Origin: Sarcocystis neurona
Lineage: Eukaryota > Apicomplexa > Conoidasida > Eucoccidiorida > Sarcocystidae
Length of the DNA stretch: 64,000 nt
Assembly: GCA_000727475.1 (NCBI GenBank)
Contig: KL647298.1
Span: 826,626 to 890,625 of the forward strand
Direction: 5' to 3'
The notes beneath the pieces were generated by a model that had not been told where the DNA came from, ran no database searches, and saw only the letters and a program-made list of their open reading frames with translations. Below, in pieces: positions 1 through 12,000 of this stretch; within the stretch, counting starts at the first letter, position 1; the number at the start of each line of letters is the position of its first letter. The position numbers and the translations under genes were made by a program.

Positions 1-707
1 CTGCCCCTGGCTTTTTTTTTCTCGACCTTCCCTACCTTCCCGTTATTCTGCTTGGATGTAGGTCTGCTAGGTCCGCGGTCTTTTGTTCATTTCTTTGTCT
101 GCAAAACTTTTGAGAAGCGTAGAGGAGCAGATATCTATCTGCGTCCAGGTGGCTGTGGAAACCAACCAGCAGAGTGTTGCGCTGTCTTGCGGTGTACAGA
201 CACCTGCGCGCGTCGCACGTGCAGACAAGATCAGTCGCAGTACGAAAACACTTTTCTACACTCATACAAACATATATCTGTTTGTCCTTGCGTACTTGCG
301 TCGGTCCTCCTTAAAAAAACAGACACGTGTGTGTATGTACACGTATACATATGTGTACGCATACAGACGTATTTGCACCTACGAAAAAAGGAACCTACAC
401 ATATATATATCTATACATACATATATACGTATATATACGCATGCAGACCTGTCGGCATGCATACATCTATACGTGTGTGTGTGTGTGTGTGTACGTATAT
501 ATACATACACGTATATATGTATATATGGCTGGAGAATAACTGTAGCTTTTCCCGTCTGTCTGTAGTTCCCTTTTGTCTTTCTTCGTAGATTGAGCAGAGT
601 TTTCCCTGTCTCTCTGTGTGTGTCTCTTCTCTCCTCTAGAGGCATGTATAGGTAGATGTATATATACACATATGTATATATATCTGTTTTTCTGCTGCGT
701 TGATCAG
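1..707 (+). other. Dynein intron remainder (5' end outside window)
   Basis: No conserved dynein block precedes exon A here. From about 320 to 530 the sequence is a pyrimidine-purine alternating tract with a (GT)n core near 475-493. Open frames through it give only tyrosine, isoleucine and threonine repeats and are not proteins. Confidence 0.8.
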
Positions 708-899
708 ATAGAAAATGCGGGTGAGACACTCCCGCCGTTGCTTGACCCTCTCCTAACGCGCTCTTCGTCGAAGCCGGCCGCAGGAGGCTCCCCGAGGATT
801 CGCATAGGAGACCACGAACTAGAAGTTGACGAACATTTTCTTCTTTTTATTACCACCAAATTGCCTAATCCTCATTTTCTTCCTGAAGTCGCCCTCAAG
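708..899 (+). CDS. Dynein exon A (first visible): AAA5, sensor region
   Basis: Residues 1-64 of the visible protein. It opens with IENAGETLPPLLDPLL, the counterpart of the dynein block I-ENVGEELDPVLEPVL, and ends with the very conserved TTKLPNPHFLPEVALK. The acceptor is TGATCAG before 708 and the donor is AAG|GTCCGC. Both boundaries are phase 0. A short insertion rich in S, P and G (SSSKPAAGGSP) separates the two conserved blocks. Confidence 0.92.
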
Positions 900-3800
900 G
901 TCCGCATGCTCACAAATAGATACGCATATATATACTTATATTCTCACGCATACGTCTACGTATACATGCGTAGATACACGTGTGCCTATGCCTTTATATA
1001 TGTCTATCTACATGCGTCTATGTATATATATATATATGTATAATTCTGTCCATCTCTCTATCTATCTACCCGTATACATATAAATGTATATACGTATATA
1101 TTTGTCTCTATATCTCTATATATCCAATCTGGACCTATGTCTGTCTATCTAAATAAGTGAATATACACGTCAGTATATGAAAGGACAAAGAGTGAGCACA
1201 CACGTGTAGACATTCAAGAAAACATGTCTCTTTATACATATATATATATATATATATTTCTGCAGATGAATCAAGGGAAAAAAAAGCATAGTCCTATATA
1301 TGAGAGAGTATAAGATGTGTGAGCTAATAGAGGAGAAATGGAGTGCACACGTGTGTGGAAGCCACATATGTGGAAACAAGCATGACTCAGAGATTGAAAC
1401 CAGCAAGAAATATATATAAACTTTTCCTTTCAGCAGTTGTAGGCACGCAGGAATATATGTAGGGAAACCGGGAATACCACAACATCAAGACAACGCAGAC
1501 GAAGAGTCTCCTCTGCTTTTTGTGGATGAATACCACGCGGTTGCTGTTTTGGCTTTCTACGGAGAAGGACCTCTGCCTTCTCTTTATATATTTCCGTACA
1601 CACAAATGCAGAAAAAAAGAGGAGCCTATCCTTCTCGATCTATATATATATAAACGTGTGTAGAGAGGACGTGTCACTGTATGTATCTATATATATATAT
1701 ATAGTTGTGAAAACATACCTATACATGGATATGTACGTATACGTATATATATGTAAAGAGAACACAGATATATATATATATATATATGTGGAAGCATATA
1801 TACAGATGGATACACATGTATGCATTTGTAAAAAGAACCCTTCTCAATATATATATATATATATATATGTACGCATGTGTGAAAACAGACCTATACATAT
1901 ATATATATATACGTGATAAGAGACCTATACATGAATATATATGGATATACGTATATGTAAAAAGAACAGATCAATATATATACATATATGGGAAAACAAC
2001 CCTGAACAAGGATATATATACGTATATGTATTTGTATAAATGTGTTCATGCAGGCGTGTGTAGCTGCAGAGATAAAAGTGTGGAAGGAAGAGTAGAAGTG
2101 ACCTCGCAGTGCTGCTTCTCACCGGAGCCGAGCCCTGTCCAACCCTGTCCTTCTGTGGGCAGGTCATCTCCCTTTTGATGCCGGACACCGGTGTCCGTCT
2201 TTTCACATGAATATATGTGCATAAATGTAGTAACAAAGATATAGTGATACATTCACTCGTAAATCTGTAGATGTGACGGCGCGCAAGTATATACATATAT
2301 ATATATATAGTAGGGGGACGTAGATATATTGATGAGAAGAGAGGTGAGCACTAGTACTTCCCTGGTGCTCTTGTGTGTTTGTGACACCGGTAGAGGAGAG
2401 GTAGTCCTTTTTGGAAAAAAAGACAATAAATACGAGTGTTTACGAGCGTCGTTTAACATATCTACAAGTTTACGTATATGTATAGGCACACAGAAAAAGA
2501 GACATTTATATATATATATATATATATACGTGTAAAGGTGTATGCTTTCCTAACCGCCCACACAGATGTAAAAGCGCGTATATATATATATATATACAAA
2601 TATGCCTATCTGTCTATCTGTCTATCTATATATATGTGCATGTATATGTGTATATATATGCGTGCAAAAGTGTACCCATTCTTAGCCGCCCATACAGATG
2701 TAAAGGGGCATATATATATATATATATATGTGTATGTATATGTATATACAAATATGTCTATCTCTCTATCTGTCCATCTCCATGTATGCATATGTATGTA
2801 TGTGACTGCATATGTCCCTCGGCATTTTTTGCTGTAGGTGATGCTGGTGAATTTCACGGTCACTGCTGACGGACTGCGGGAGCAACTACTCGCAGAAGTT
2901 GTTCGACAGGAAATTCCGGAGACGGAGAAACGCAGTACGGAGACCCTCGTCCAAATTACGAAAGACAAACGAACTCTCAAGCAGCTGGTGGGTCGTCACG
3001 GACATCAACACAAGGGCCAGCAGAACATTTGCCAGCAGCAGGAGGTAGCTGTAGACAGCGGGAGCTCTACCCCAAGCACCAGCAGCAGCACACACCAAAG
3101 AAACAGCAGCAGCAGCAGACACCGAAGCAGCAGCAGACACCGGCAGTGTGTGCGGCCCTGCTGTTGCTGCTGCTGTGGAAAGGACCGTGCCTATTGTTCA
3201 CATCTCTTCGGCTTTCTCGCCACTGCTGCTGCTCCCCTCGTGGATTCACTTTTTTCTCTGCTGCTTCAGCACCTCTGCAGTGCTCCTTGTCCCCGTTCTC
3301 TGTGCCGACGACTGCGTTTACCCCTGCCGCTGCTGCTGCTGCTCTCTTTCCTTTCAACAGACATCGCTACTACCTCTGTAATTCTGCTTCTTCGTCTTTC
3401 CTCTGTTCCTTTCGGTCTATCTCTCTGCTGCAGCTGTTGTAACCTCCCTCATTTGCGCCTGCTATCTTCCAGTTTTGCGATGCTGCCTGCTCTCTCTGCT
3501 GCTGCTGCCGTTGCTCTCTCTCTCTTCCTCTCCCCAGCTGCTGCTTCAAACTCCTCTGGACCATTTGCTGCTGCCGTAGTTTCTCTGTTTCTGTTCGTGG
3601 GCGGCGGTCCCCTCCTCCCCTTCCGTCAACGGCGGGCTTCTTTTCTCTCTTGTTTACCTTCATACTTTCTTGTGGCGCCTCCCTTCCGCCGTTCCCCTCC
3701 GTGTCGCTCCTTCTCCTCCTCCTTCTTCACGAAGCAGAGCCCTCCGGTTCCCCCCGGGTTTTCCCTTTTTGGCCTTTTTTCGCTGACCGTTTCCTCCGCC

Positions 3801-6800
3801 TTTTTGTCGATATGTCCCTCCGTACCTCTTTCCTTTGCAGGAAGAGACTATCTTGCAACTTTTGTCAGAATCCCGTGGGAACATTCTGGACGACGAAAAA
3901 GTGGTGCAGGCCCTGCAGCAGTCCCGAGCGACTTCCCTGAGCGTCGCTGCTCGTCTCAGAGAAAGCGAAGTAGTCATGAAGCACGTCCAGGCAGCCAGAG
4001 AAACTTACGAGGCCGTCGCAGCAAGGGGGGCGACGCTTTTCTTTGTGACAGCAGAGCTGAACGCGGTTGACGCGATGTACCAGTATTCGTTAAGCTACTT
4101 CATCAGCGTCTTTACGTCGAGCATTCAGGCAACGCCTGCCGCCGCGCCGGTCGAAGGCCCGGGGGAGGGGGACCAGGAGGACCTCCAGCAGAAACGCATC
4201 GCTGCACTTGTTGCAGGTATCACTTGGACAGTCTTCGTCAACGTTTCTCGTGGACTCTTCGACAGACATAAACTCATCTACGCGATTCTCATCTCTGTTG
4301 AAATTCTCAAGGAGTCAAAGAAAGAAGAAATAGAGCCGGAGGTAGGGTGCAGAGTCTACGTGTGTGTTGCCAACACCCGCTGATCTGAGCTTCCTTCTCC
4401 TGCTGCAGCAGCAACACAGGGAACGGAAGATAAAGCTGCAGCAGCACTGGCACGAAGAGAAATAACAGAGGCCATGGGAAGCCCCAACAAGAAGACACAG
4501 CAGCGATAGCTCTCTCAAATACTTCTTCGGTCAAGCCTCCGATACGCGACTCTCACGGTGGTGGAACAAGTGGACAGGAACGTCGATTCACTTATCTATA
4601 CATATATATATATATATGCGTATGTGTAGATGATTTCCTTCGTAGGAGCCTCGTTTATTTTCTCTTCTCGAAAGAAGAAATACCCACAGAAAAGCAAGAG
4701 AAAATGGAGTACGCTGCAGTGTGCCATTGCGCTGATGCTGCAGCATCAGCAGCAGCTTCACTGCAGCAAGGCGGAAGTAAGAGAGCTCGGCAGCTGAACG
4801 GGGAAGACGCGTGCAGTCGGGTCCGTAGACTTTTCTTCCTTCACCTAGTAGACGCAGAAGAATGAACAAGTTTTTGCAGGAGGCACTGCAGCTGCTGTTG
4901 ATGCACGACAGAAGAAGAAGCGAGGGGACAGCAGAAATACCTGCAATAGCAACAACAGTGACGTTCTGCTGACGACGCAGAGCAGCTCCAGCAGAGGCTC
5001 CGTGAAAACACCGCCGTACAACTGAAGAAGGAATGAAGCGCTGGAGGTGCATAGATATAGGCAGTTGCTGTTCCGCCAGGCTGCGTGTGGCAGCACGAAG
5101 GCAGCACTCGCAGCCGCCGCAGCAGCGGCTCTCTGCTTCCCGACCACACGACTCCTGCTGCTGCTGCTGGTGCTGCAGATGCTTCTGCTGTTTTCTCCCT
5201 TCTCTTCTCTACGGCTGTCGGCTGCAGTCTCGTCCACCTAGGACCGCGTGTGTAAGAGACGTGGACAAAAGCTGCAGCATCTCCTGGCCAACCCCTTTCC
5301 TTCGCCTTTCGCTGCATCTCCGCTAGTACACTGCAAGAAGAGAAAGGAGAGTTATCCCTGCCCACACGTACAGCAACAGCTCCGTGCGGACAGCCTGCTG
5401 CGCTTCTTTACAGACTCAACAGATAGTTTTCTAATGTTTTTAACGTACAGAATACATAATAGAATATATGTATATATCTATTCGTGTGCTGTCATACACA
5501 CGTGTATAGACATACATACATACATAGACATACATACATACACATCTGTACATGGAGAGTAGTTGTCACACACATCTTGGTGGATGAAAGATTGAGCAGA
5601 AAGAAGGGGACGGCAAACAAAAGGAAGACAGAGACATCAGGATACGAAGAAACAGTAAGACTAGAAGAAGCAGCGGGAGCGACGAAGAAGCAACCTCCAC
5701 ACACGCACACACATCTGTATGAATGTATATATATGTATGTATACAGCAGCAGCAGCAGCAAGAGGAAGAGTACGCGTTGTAGTGGTGGCGCTTCTCCAGC
5801 AGCAGCAGTGGCAGTGAGACTCTCCCAGGAGCTGCAAAATTTCAGCAGCAGTGATCCCGGCGCATGCATGCGTGTGCGTACACATGTTTGCAGGTGTATA
5901 CTTCTTCTATGTGTGCGCCTCTATGTATATGTGTTTTGTGTATACGGGGAAACTTTTGAAAGAGATGACTCTACCCACATCTATAAGACGCATACGGAGG
6001 CCGCAGGTTTTCCTCTCCCCTTCCACTTGTCTCTGCCTTTCTCTCTCACGTTCTGTCCGATATCCACCGACGCGTACGTGTCTACAAAGCAGTAGAAGTG
6101 CACCCGTTCTTCGCTCTTTCGTTCGGTGCCGTTGCTGTCCTGGCAGCACCGCCTTGCTTCTTGAGATGAACTTGCACGTGTCCTTCGCCTTCTTTCTCCC
6201 TTCTTCGCCTCTGCAAAGGCGTGGAACGTGTTTCTGCGAGGCCTGGGAAGCGTGGGGTCCTCCGCCGAAGAGGTGCTCCTCACAAATCCCCTGCCAGAGA
6301 CGCTGAGCGAGCAGGAGTGGAAGCGCGTCCAAGTGCTGCAGTCTCGCCTCCCTCTCTTTCGCGGACTCGCGAAGGACATGGGCATGCACCAGGAGACGTG
6401 GAGACGGTGGCTGGAGGCCGATGCTCCCTTCAAGCTCCCGCTTCCCAACGGCTTCGGCGACGCAGCTCAAAACTCTCTTTTTCAAAGAGTTCTTCTCATC
6501 AAATTTGTACGCAGCACGCAGGTCAGGAACCCACAATCTTCTCTCTCTTTTTCTATCTGTTTGTCTTCCTCTTCTCCTGGAAGGTCGTCAGAAAGATATT
6601 GATCCGCATATACATATATGTATATACGTAGATAGATAGATGGATAGACATATTGGCGCATCTGTATGTATAGACATTCGTGCACGTCTGTACATATGTG
6701 TAGAGGGATCTTTATTGACCTGCTTATATATATGTATATATTGACGTACACGGCAGTATGTATGTATATACATACATGCACGTCTGTATGTATCTGTGGA

Positions 6801-9031
6801 GGGACCTATATTGACCTGCTTATACACATATACATATATATACATTGACACACACGGCAGTATGTCTGTATAGACATACATGAGTGTCTGTGTATATGAT
6901 TAGAGGCATCTATAGGGAGTCGTTGATATCTACGTAAATGTACGTATTCGTAGACGTACGCAGGGTACATGGATATATACACTCACATAGGCTTGTGTAG
7001 GGGTGTATCTATGTATCTGTGTATATCTGTGTGTATTTGCAGGCTTGTACGAACGGTCGTAGATATGCGTGTGTGGGTAGGGATACATGTACGTACACAT
7101 GTAGTATTTTTGTGTGGACGTTTATAGGCATTTGTATGCGGATGTATGAAAGACTGCAGGTAGCTATACATGCATATATGCATGTGTGAACAGATGTGTG
7201 TACGTACATATATATGCATGTACGAATAGACATATGGATGGATGGCTATACATATATATATGCACATATATATACATATGTGTACACATGTAGGGAGGCA
7301 GGAATGGATGTGGGGGTACACGTAGGGATGTAGGCGTGGTTAAAAGGTAATACGGATATGTACACATACATTTGGACCGTCTACGTATATACACGTATAT
7401 GTTCGCAAATATGTGGGAGTCCACGAAGAGGCACCACAACGCAGAAATGCGGAACATCGCAATGCATATATGTATATATGTACAAACTTTACGCTCACCT
7501 GTTCACGTAGACATATACGCGTATATGTATATGTAGCATATACCCAGCTGTTTACATATATATATATATACATATACACGTATATATATGTATATATATA
7601 TATATATGTAAGTAACATATGTTCAACTGTCCGTGTATATGTATATGTATATATATATATATGCGTCTGTCTATACGTACATATATTTATATATATATAT
7701 ATATATGTGTAACATATGCCCAGCTGTTCACATATATATATATATAGCATATACCCTGCTGTTTATACACACATGCATATATATATGTATACATACATGT
7801 ATGTAACATATGCTCAACTGTCCATGCACGCATATGTGTATGTATCTATACATATGTATAGCATATGTCCAACTGTTCACATACGTGCATATATGTATAT
7901 ATGTAGCTTATGCCCAACTGCTTACTTATGTATGTACTCCTCTGTGTATATGCGTAGTTCTATAGGTAGATGTATTCTTGTATGTGTGTGTATTTCTTTG
8001 TTGCGTTTGAACTGGAAAGGGTTTGTGATACTTTCGCCTCTATAACGGGAAGATGTTTATGCAGACATTTGACCAGGTAGACGAGGAGACACCCCGACCG
8101 ACTAGCAACCTGCGTTTACAGACTGACGAGGGTGCTACATCTGTCGAGATATATCTTTGCTGCATTATTCATTTTAGAAGTGGCCGAGAGCGGAGGGGAA
8201 GGCTAAAAAAAGGAAAAAGAAGAGATACTTTGACATGCGTAGATGCGTGTCGTGAAGACTAGCGAAGAAAACCCCCCCCCCTGAGACCTTCGCATCCGTG
8301 TGTGCGCACGTTAGTAGCGACAGCCTGCATGTGCGCGCGATTTCTGCGTCTGGGGATGCTTCTTTGAATGGAGACGCAGATCCTCCCCGTGCGTCCCGTC
8401 TCTCCCCGTTTGTTGACGTGGAAGTGTCTGGAGGAGAGCAGCACACTTTCTTCCCATTCTTTGCAGAGGGCCAAATGTTTCACCGAGTGCGCTGCGTGAA
8501 GCAGATATTTCTTCCGAGTTCCCCTTTTGGGAGAAGCTGCTGCTCATGCGTCAGCCTGGCAGAGACATGCAGCAAGAGACAGAAAAGAAAAGTTTGCGTG
8601 GTTGTCTGGCCAACGTCCTCGGACGACTCGCGTGTGGCTTTGCTGCTGTACGAGACATTTTCCCCCTCTTCCTGCTGGTCGAGGGAAGACACTGCATGCA
8701 CTCAGACGTAGAAGAGAAGCTGCCTTCCCTTCTCTCCTTCTCCTAGGAGTGGCGTCTGTTTCCTAGAAGCAACAGTGCCACATGCACTTTCCTGGGACGT
8801 TTCGCGCGCCTTCTCAATGCGCATGCATACACAAATGCTTTCACATGTATACAGAGGAGAAGAGACAGAAAAGAAGGGGAGAAAAGCGGAAATGTAGACA
8901 CACACATACTTATAGACAGAAGGAAGGGACAGAAGGAGATCGGTATGTGTACATACCAACCCACGCAGGTATCTACAGAGCTACGCACCATCACGCATAG
9001 GACCGTACCTGCAAAATACACACCTGTATAC

Positions 9032-9067
<36 letters not shown>

Positions 9068-12000
9068 GAGGAGAGAGAGAGAGAGAGAGAGAGNNNNNNN
9101 NNNNNNNNNNNNNNNNNNNNNNNNNNNNNNNNNNNNNNNNNNNNNNNNNNNNNNNNNNNNNNNNNNNNNNNNNNNNNNNNNNNNNNNNNNNNNNNNNNNN
9201 NNNNNNNNNNNNNNNNNNNNNNNNNNNNNNNNNNNNNNNNNNNNNNNNNNNNNNNNNNNNNNNNNNNNNNNNNNNNNNNNNNNNNNNNNNNNNNNNNNNN
9301 NNNNNNNNNNNNNNNNNNNNNNNNNNNNNNNNNNNNNNNNNNNNNNNNNNNNNNNNNNNNNNNNNNNNNNNNNNNNNNNNNNNNNNNNNNNNNNNNNNNN
9401 NNNNNNNNNNNNNNNNNNNNNNNNNNNNNNNNNNNNNNNNNNNNNNNNNNNNNNNNNNNNNNNNNNNNNNNNNNNNNNNNNNNNNNNNNNNNNNNNNNNN
9501 NNNNNNNNNNNNNNNNNNNNNNNNNNNNNNNNNNNNNNNNNNNNNNNNNNNNNNNNNNNNNNNNNNNNNNNNNNNNNNNNNNNNNNNNNNNNNNNNNNNN
9601 NNNNNNNNNNNNNNNNNNNNNNNNNNNNNNNNNNNNNNNNNNNNNNNNNNNNNNNNNNNNNNNNNNNNNNNNNNNNNNNNNGAGAGAGAGAGAGAGAGAG
9701 NGAGAGAGAGAGAGAGAGACAGAGAGTCATACGGATAATATGGATGATATCCACTTGCATTTGTGGGCATACACAGAAGGAGAAACACTCAAATACCTAC
9801 ATTTATATATATATATATATATGTGTTGAGTAGTACACATACATATCACACTATATATATAGATGTTCAGAGACGCCTGCGTTTGAATGATGGATGCAAG
9901 GCTTTTTCTGGTGTCTCTGTGCACGCCTTTGACTATCTTGACAATTTGGTACGTATACACGGACATTTACAAACATATATGTATGTGTGTGGCCATCCAT
10001 ACAGCACTGCATAGTTGCTGGGTTCCTAAAGGATCCGCCCTGTGTGCCCCTCTTTTTTCTTGTATCTCTCTTCCTGCATGTGCTCGAACAAGGAGACGCC
10101 TTCCCCGGCCAGAGAGGGAGATCTACCTGCTTTTGTTTTCGTACAAGCATGTTCCTTTTTTTGAGTGTGGTCCAGCGAGAGGCACCCCTGTCTGTTTCTG
10201 CTTTCTTGCAAATGTGTTCTCTTCTGTGAAGATTGTTTGCACAGAGAAACACGCGGGATGAAAGGTGGGTCCCTTTGACTTTCTAGAGGGACACCGTGTG
10301 TACGAACGCGGTGGCTCCATTTCATAAATTGCCTGTCTTTCTTTTGAGAAACACAAGGCGAGACAGAGAGAAAGAGAAGAAGAAGACAGAGAAGGAGGAA
10401 GGGAAGGCGAAAAAGAAAAGAAAAGAGAAAGCACAGGAGAAGCAGAAGGGAAGAAAATGAAGAAGAAGAAGAAACGATTAGAAAAGGGAAAAAAGAAAGC
10501 GAAGGAGAGAAAAAAGTCCTGTTCCTTTCTTGTCTTTTCTTCTCTAGTTGCCGCATGCATGTGAACCCGCGCCTTTCTCTGAGCAAGAGACAGTAAAAGA
10601 GAAAGAGAAGCCCTGCTCCATGCTGGTGTTCCCCTTTTTGATTGCCGCATGGATGCGAACCCGCGCCTTTTCTCAGCTCGTCTTTGCCCTGAAGCACCTG
10701 GTGGGAGAGACCCTCGGGCCGCAGTACGTGGACTGCCTGCCGCCGTCACTTGAAGAAGTTTTTGCGATTTCCTCGAGCAGAACTCCCATTCTCTTCATTA
10801 TCTCCCCTGGGGTGGACCCGGCATTTTCCCTCTTCCGCTTTGCCAAAGAAAAAGGCATTGCTGATGGCGAGTTCCGCTTCCTGTCTCTTGGCAGGGGACA
10901 GGGCCCCCGGGCGTCTCGTCTCCTCGAAAACTCCATGCGGTGAGTGGACAGTCTTGAATGAACACGGCGCACAAAAACGAAGTTGCAAGGGAAGCAGCAG
11001 AGCGGGAGTCGTGGGCAAAAGAAGTCCGACCGGAAGGGGAGGAGGGGAGGGCAGACAAGAAAACGAGCGAAAAACGGACGAAGAAGGACGGAACGGATGA
11101 CAACGGAGAAGGCGCAGAGAGGACGTATAAAGACAAAAAGGAGACGCGAAGAGATGGGGGGGAGGATAGGAAGACGGCGGTGGGAAACTAGGAAGAAGGA
11201 AGAAAGACGGAAGAGAGAAACTGCGTAGAAAAATGGGCAGTGACATAAAAATATCAACCCAAGGTGCACACGCATGCACAAACTCATGAACACTACGCGG
11301 AGAGACGATCAAAACAAATGGCATGTAGACAAAAGGTAGAAGTACTGCCGAGAAAAGACAGTTTCACGAAGTTAGACAGAAGCGGAGAAAAGTGGTTCTA
11401 TAGAGGAAGTACTAAAGAGGCTCGTCAAAGAGACAGAAACAACTCCGTATACATGTGTATGTAGAGGTCTGCAGATATATACGTAGAAGCAGCTAGAGAG
11501 ATGAAAAAGAGAAGTACGGAGAGCAGAACAAGAAAAGGCAGCTAGCTACAAAAGGAGGTAAATATAGACAGCAGCGAGAGAGGAAGACAGAGAGATGGAG
11601 AAGGACAGACAGCGAGGGAAGGATAAGAAGAAACAGCTAGCTGCAAAGAGATATAAATAAATACGAACTGACAAAGAGAGGGGCAGGTCTCTTGATCCGC
11701 AGCTACAAAGGGAGGGAAGGACGCATGTGTGTTTCGGCAAGAGAGGCGCGCGACTAGACAGCAAACAGCAGTGAAGAAGACATGTGGCCGTCGAAAAATG
11801 CGGGAGAATCGACATGCGCGAAGAAACGAGCAGACAGACAAGGAGGTCTACATCCGTACATGGGCGTACAGACCCGGTCTTTCATGGAGAGGGAATGGAG
11901 ATGCAAAGCTGCTGTCTTTGAACAGGAAGAGAAGACAGGCAGAGCCTGGGCGAAAGAATCGACCCCGGAGTGAGAGATCAAGGCGCCATAGAAAAAGGAA

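Larger units (their letters stand above)
6522..10676 (+). other. Dynein intron D-E (4.2 kb, contains assembly gap)
   Basis: The longest dynein intron. It holds YR tracts (6605-8000), ordinary sequence (8000-9000), a GA microsatellite broken by Ns (9053-9719), another YR patch (9800-9860) and a purine-rich tract (10355-10517). The gap could hide more repeat but no exon is missing, since exons D and E join directly. Confidence 0.8.

Noticed and set aside
2838..4070. 410-codon continuous open frame as one exon
   Set aside because: Only its first 150 bases match dynein. The rest is CAG/CTG intron, and the next dynein block lies in another frame from 3841.
8945..9829. Open frame spanning the N gap
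   Set aside because: Most of it is unknown bases and GA repeat; it has no meaning as a protein.
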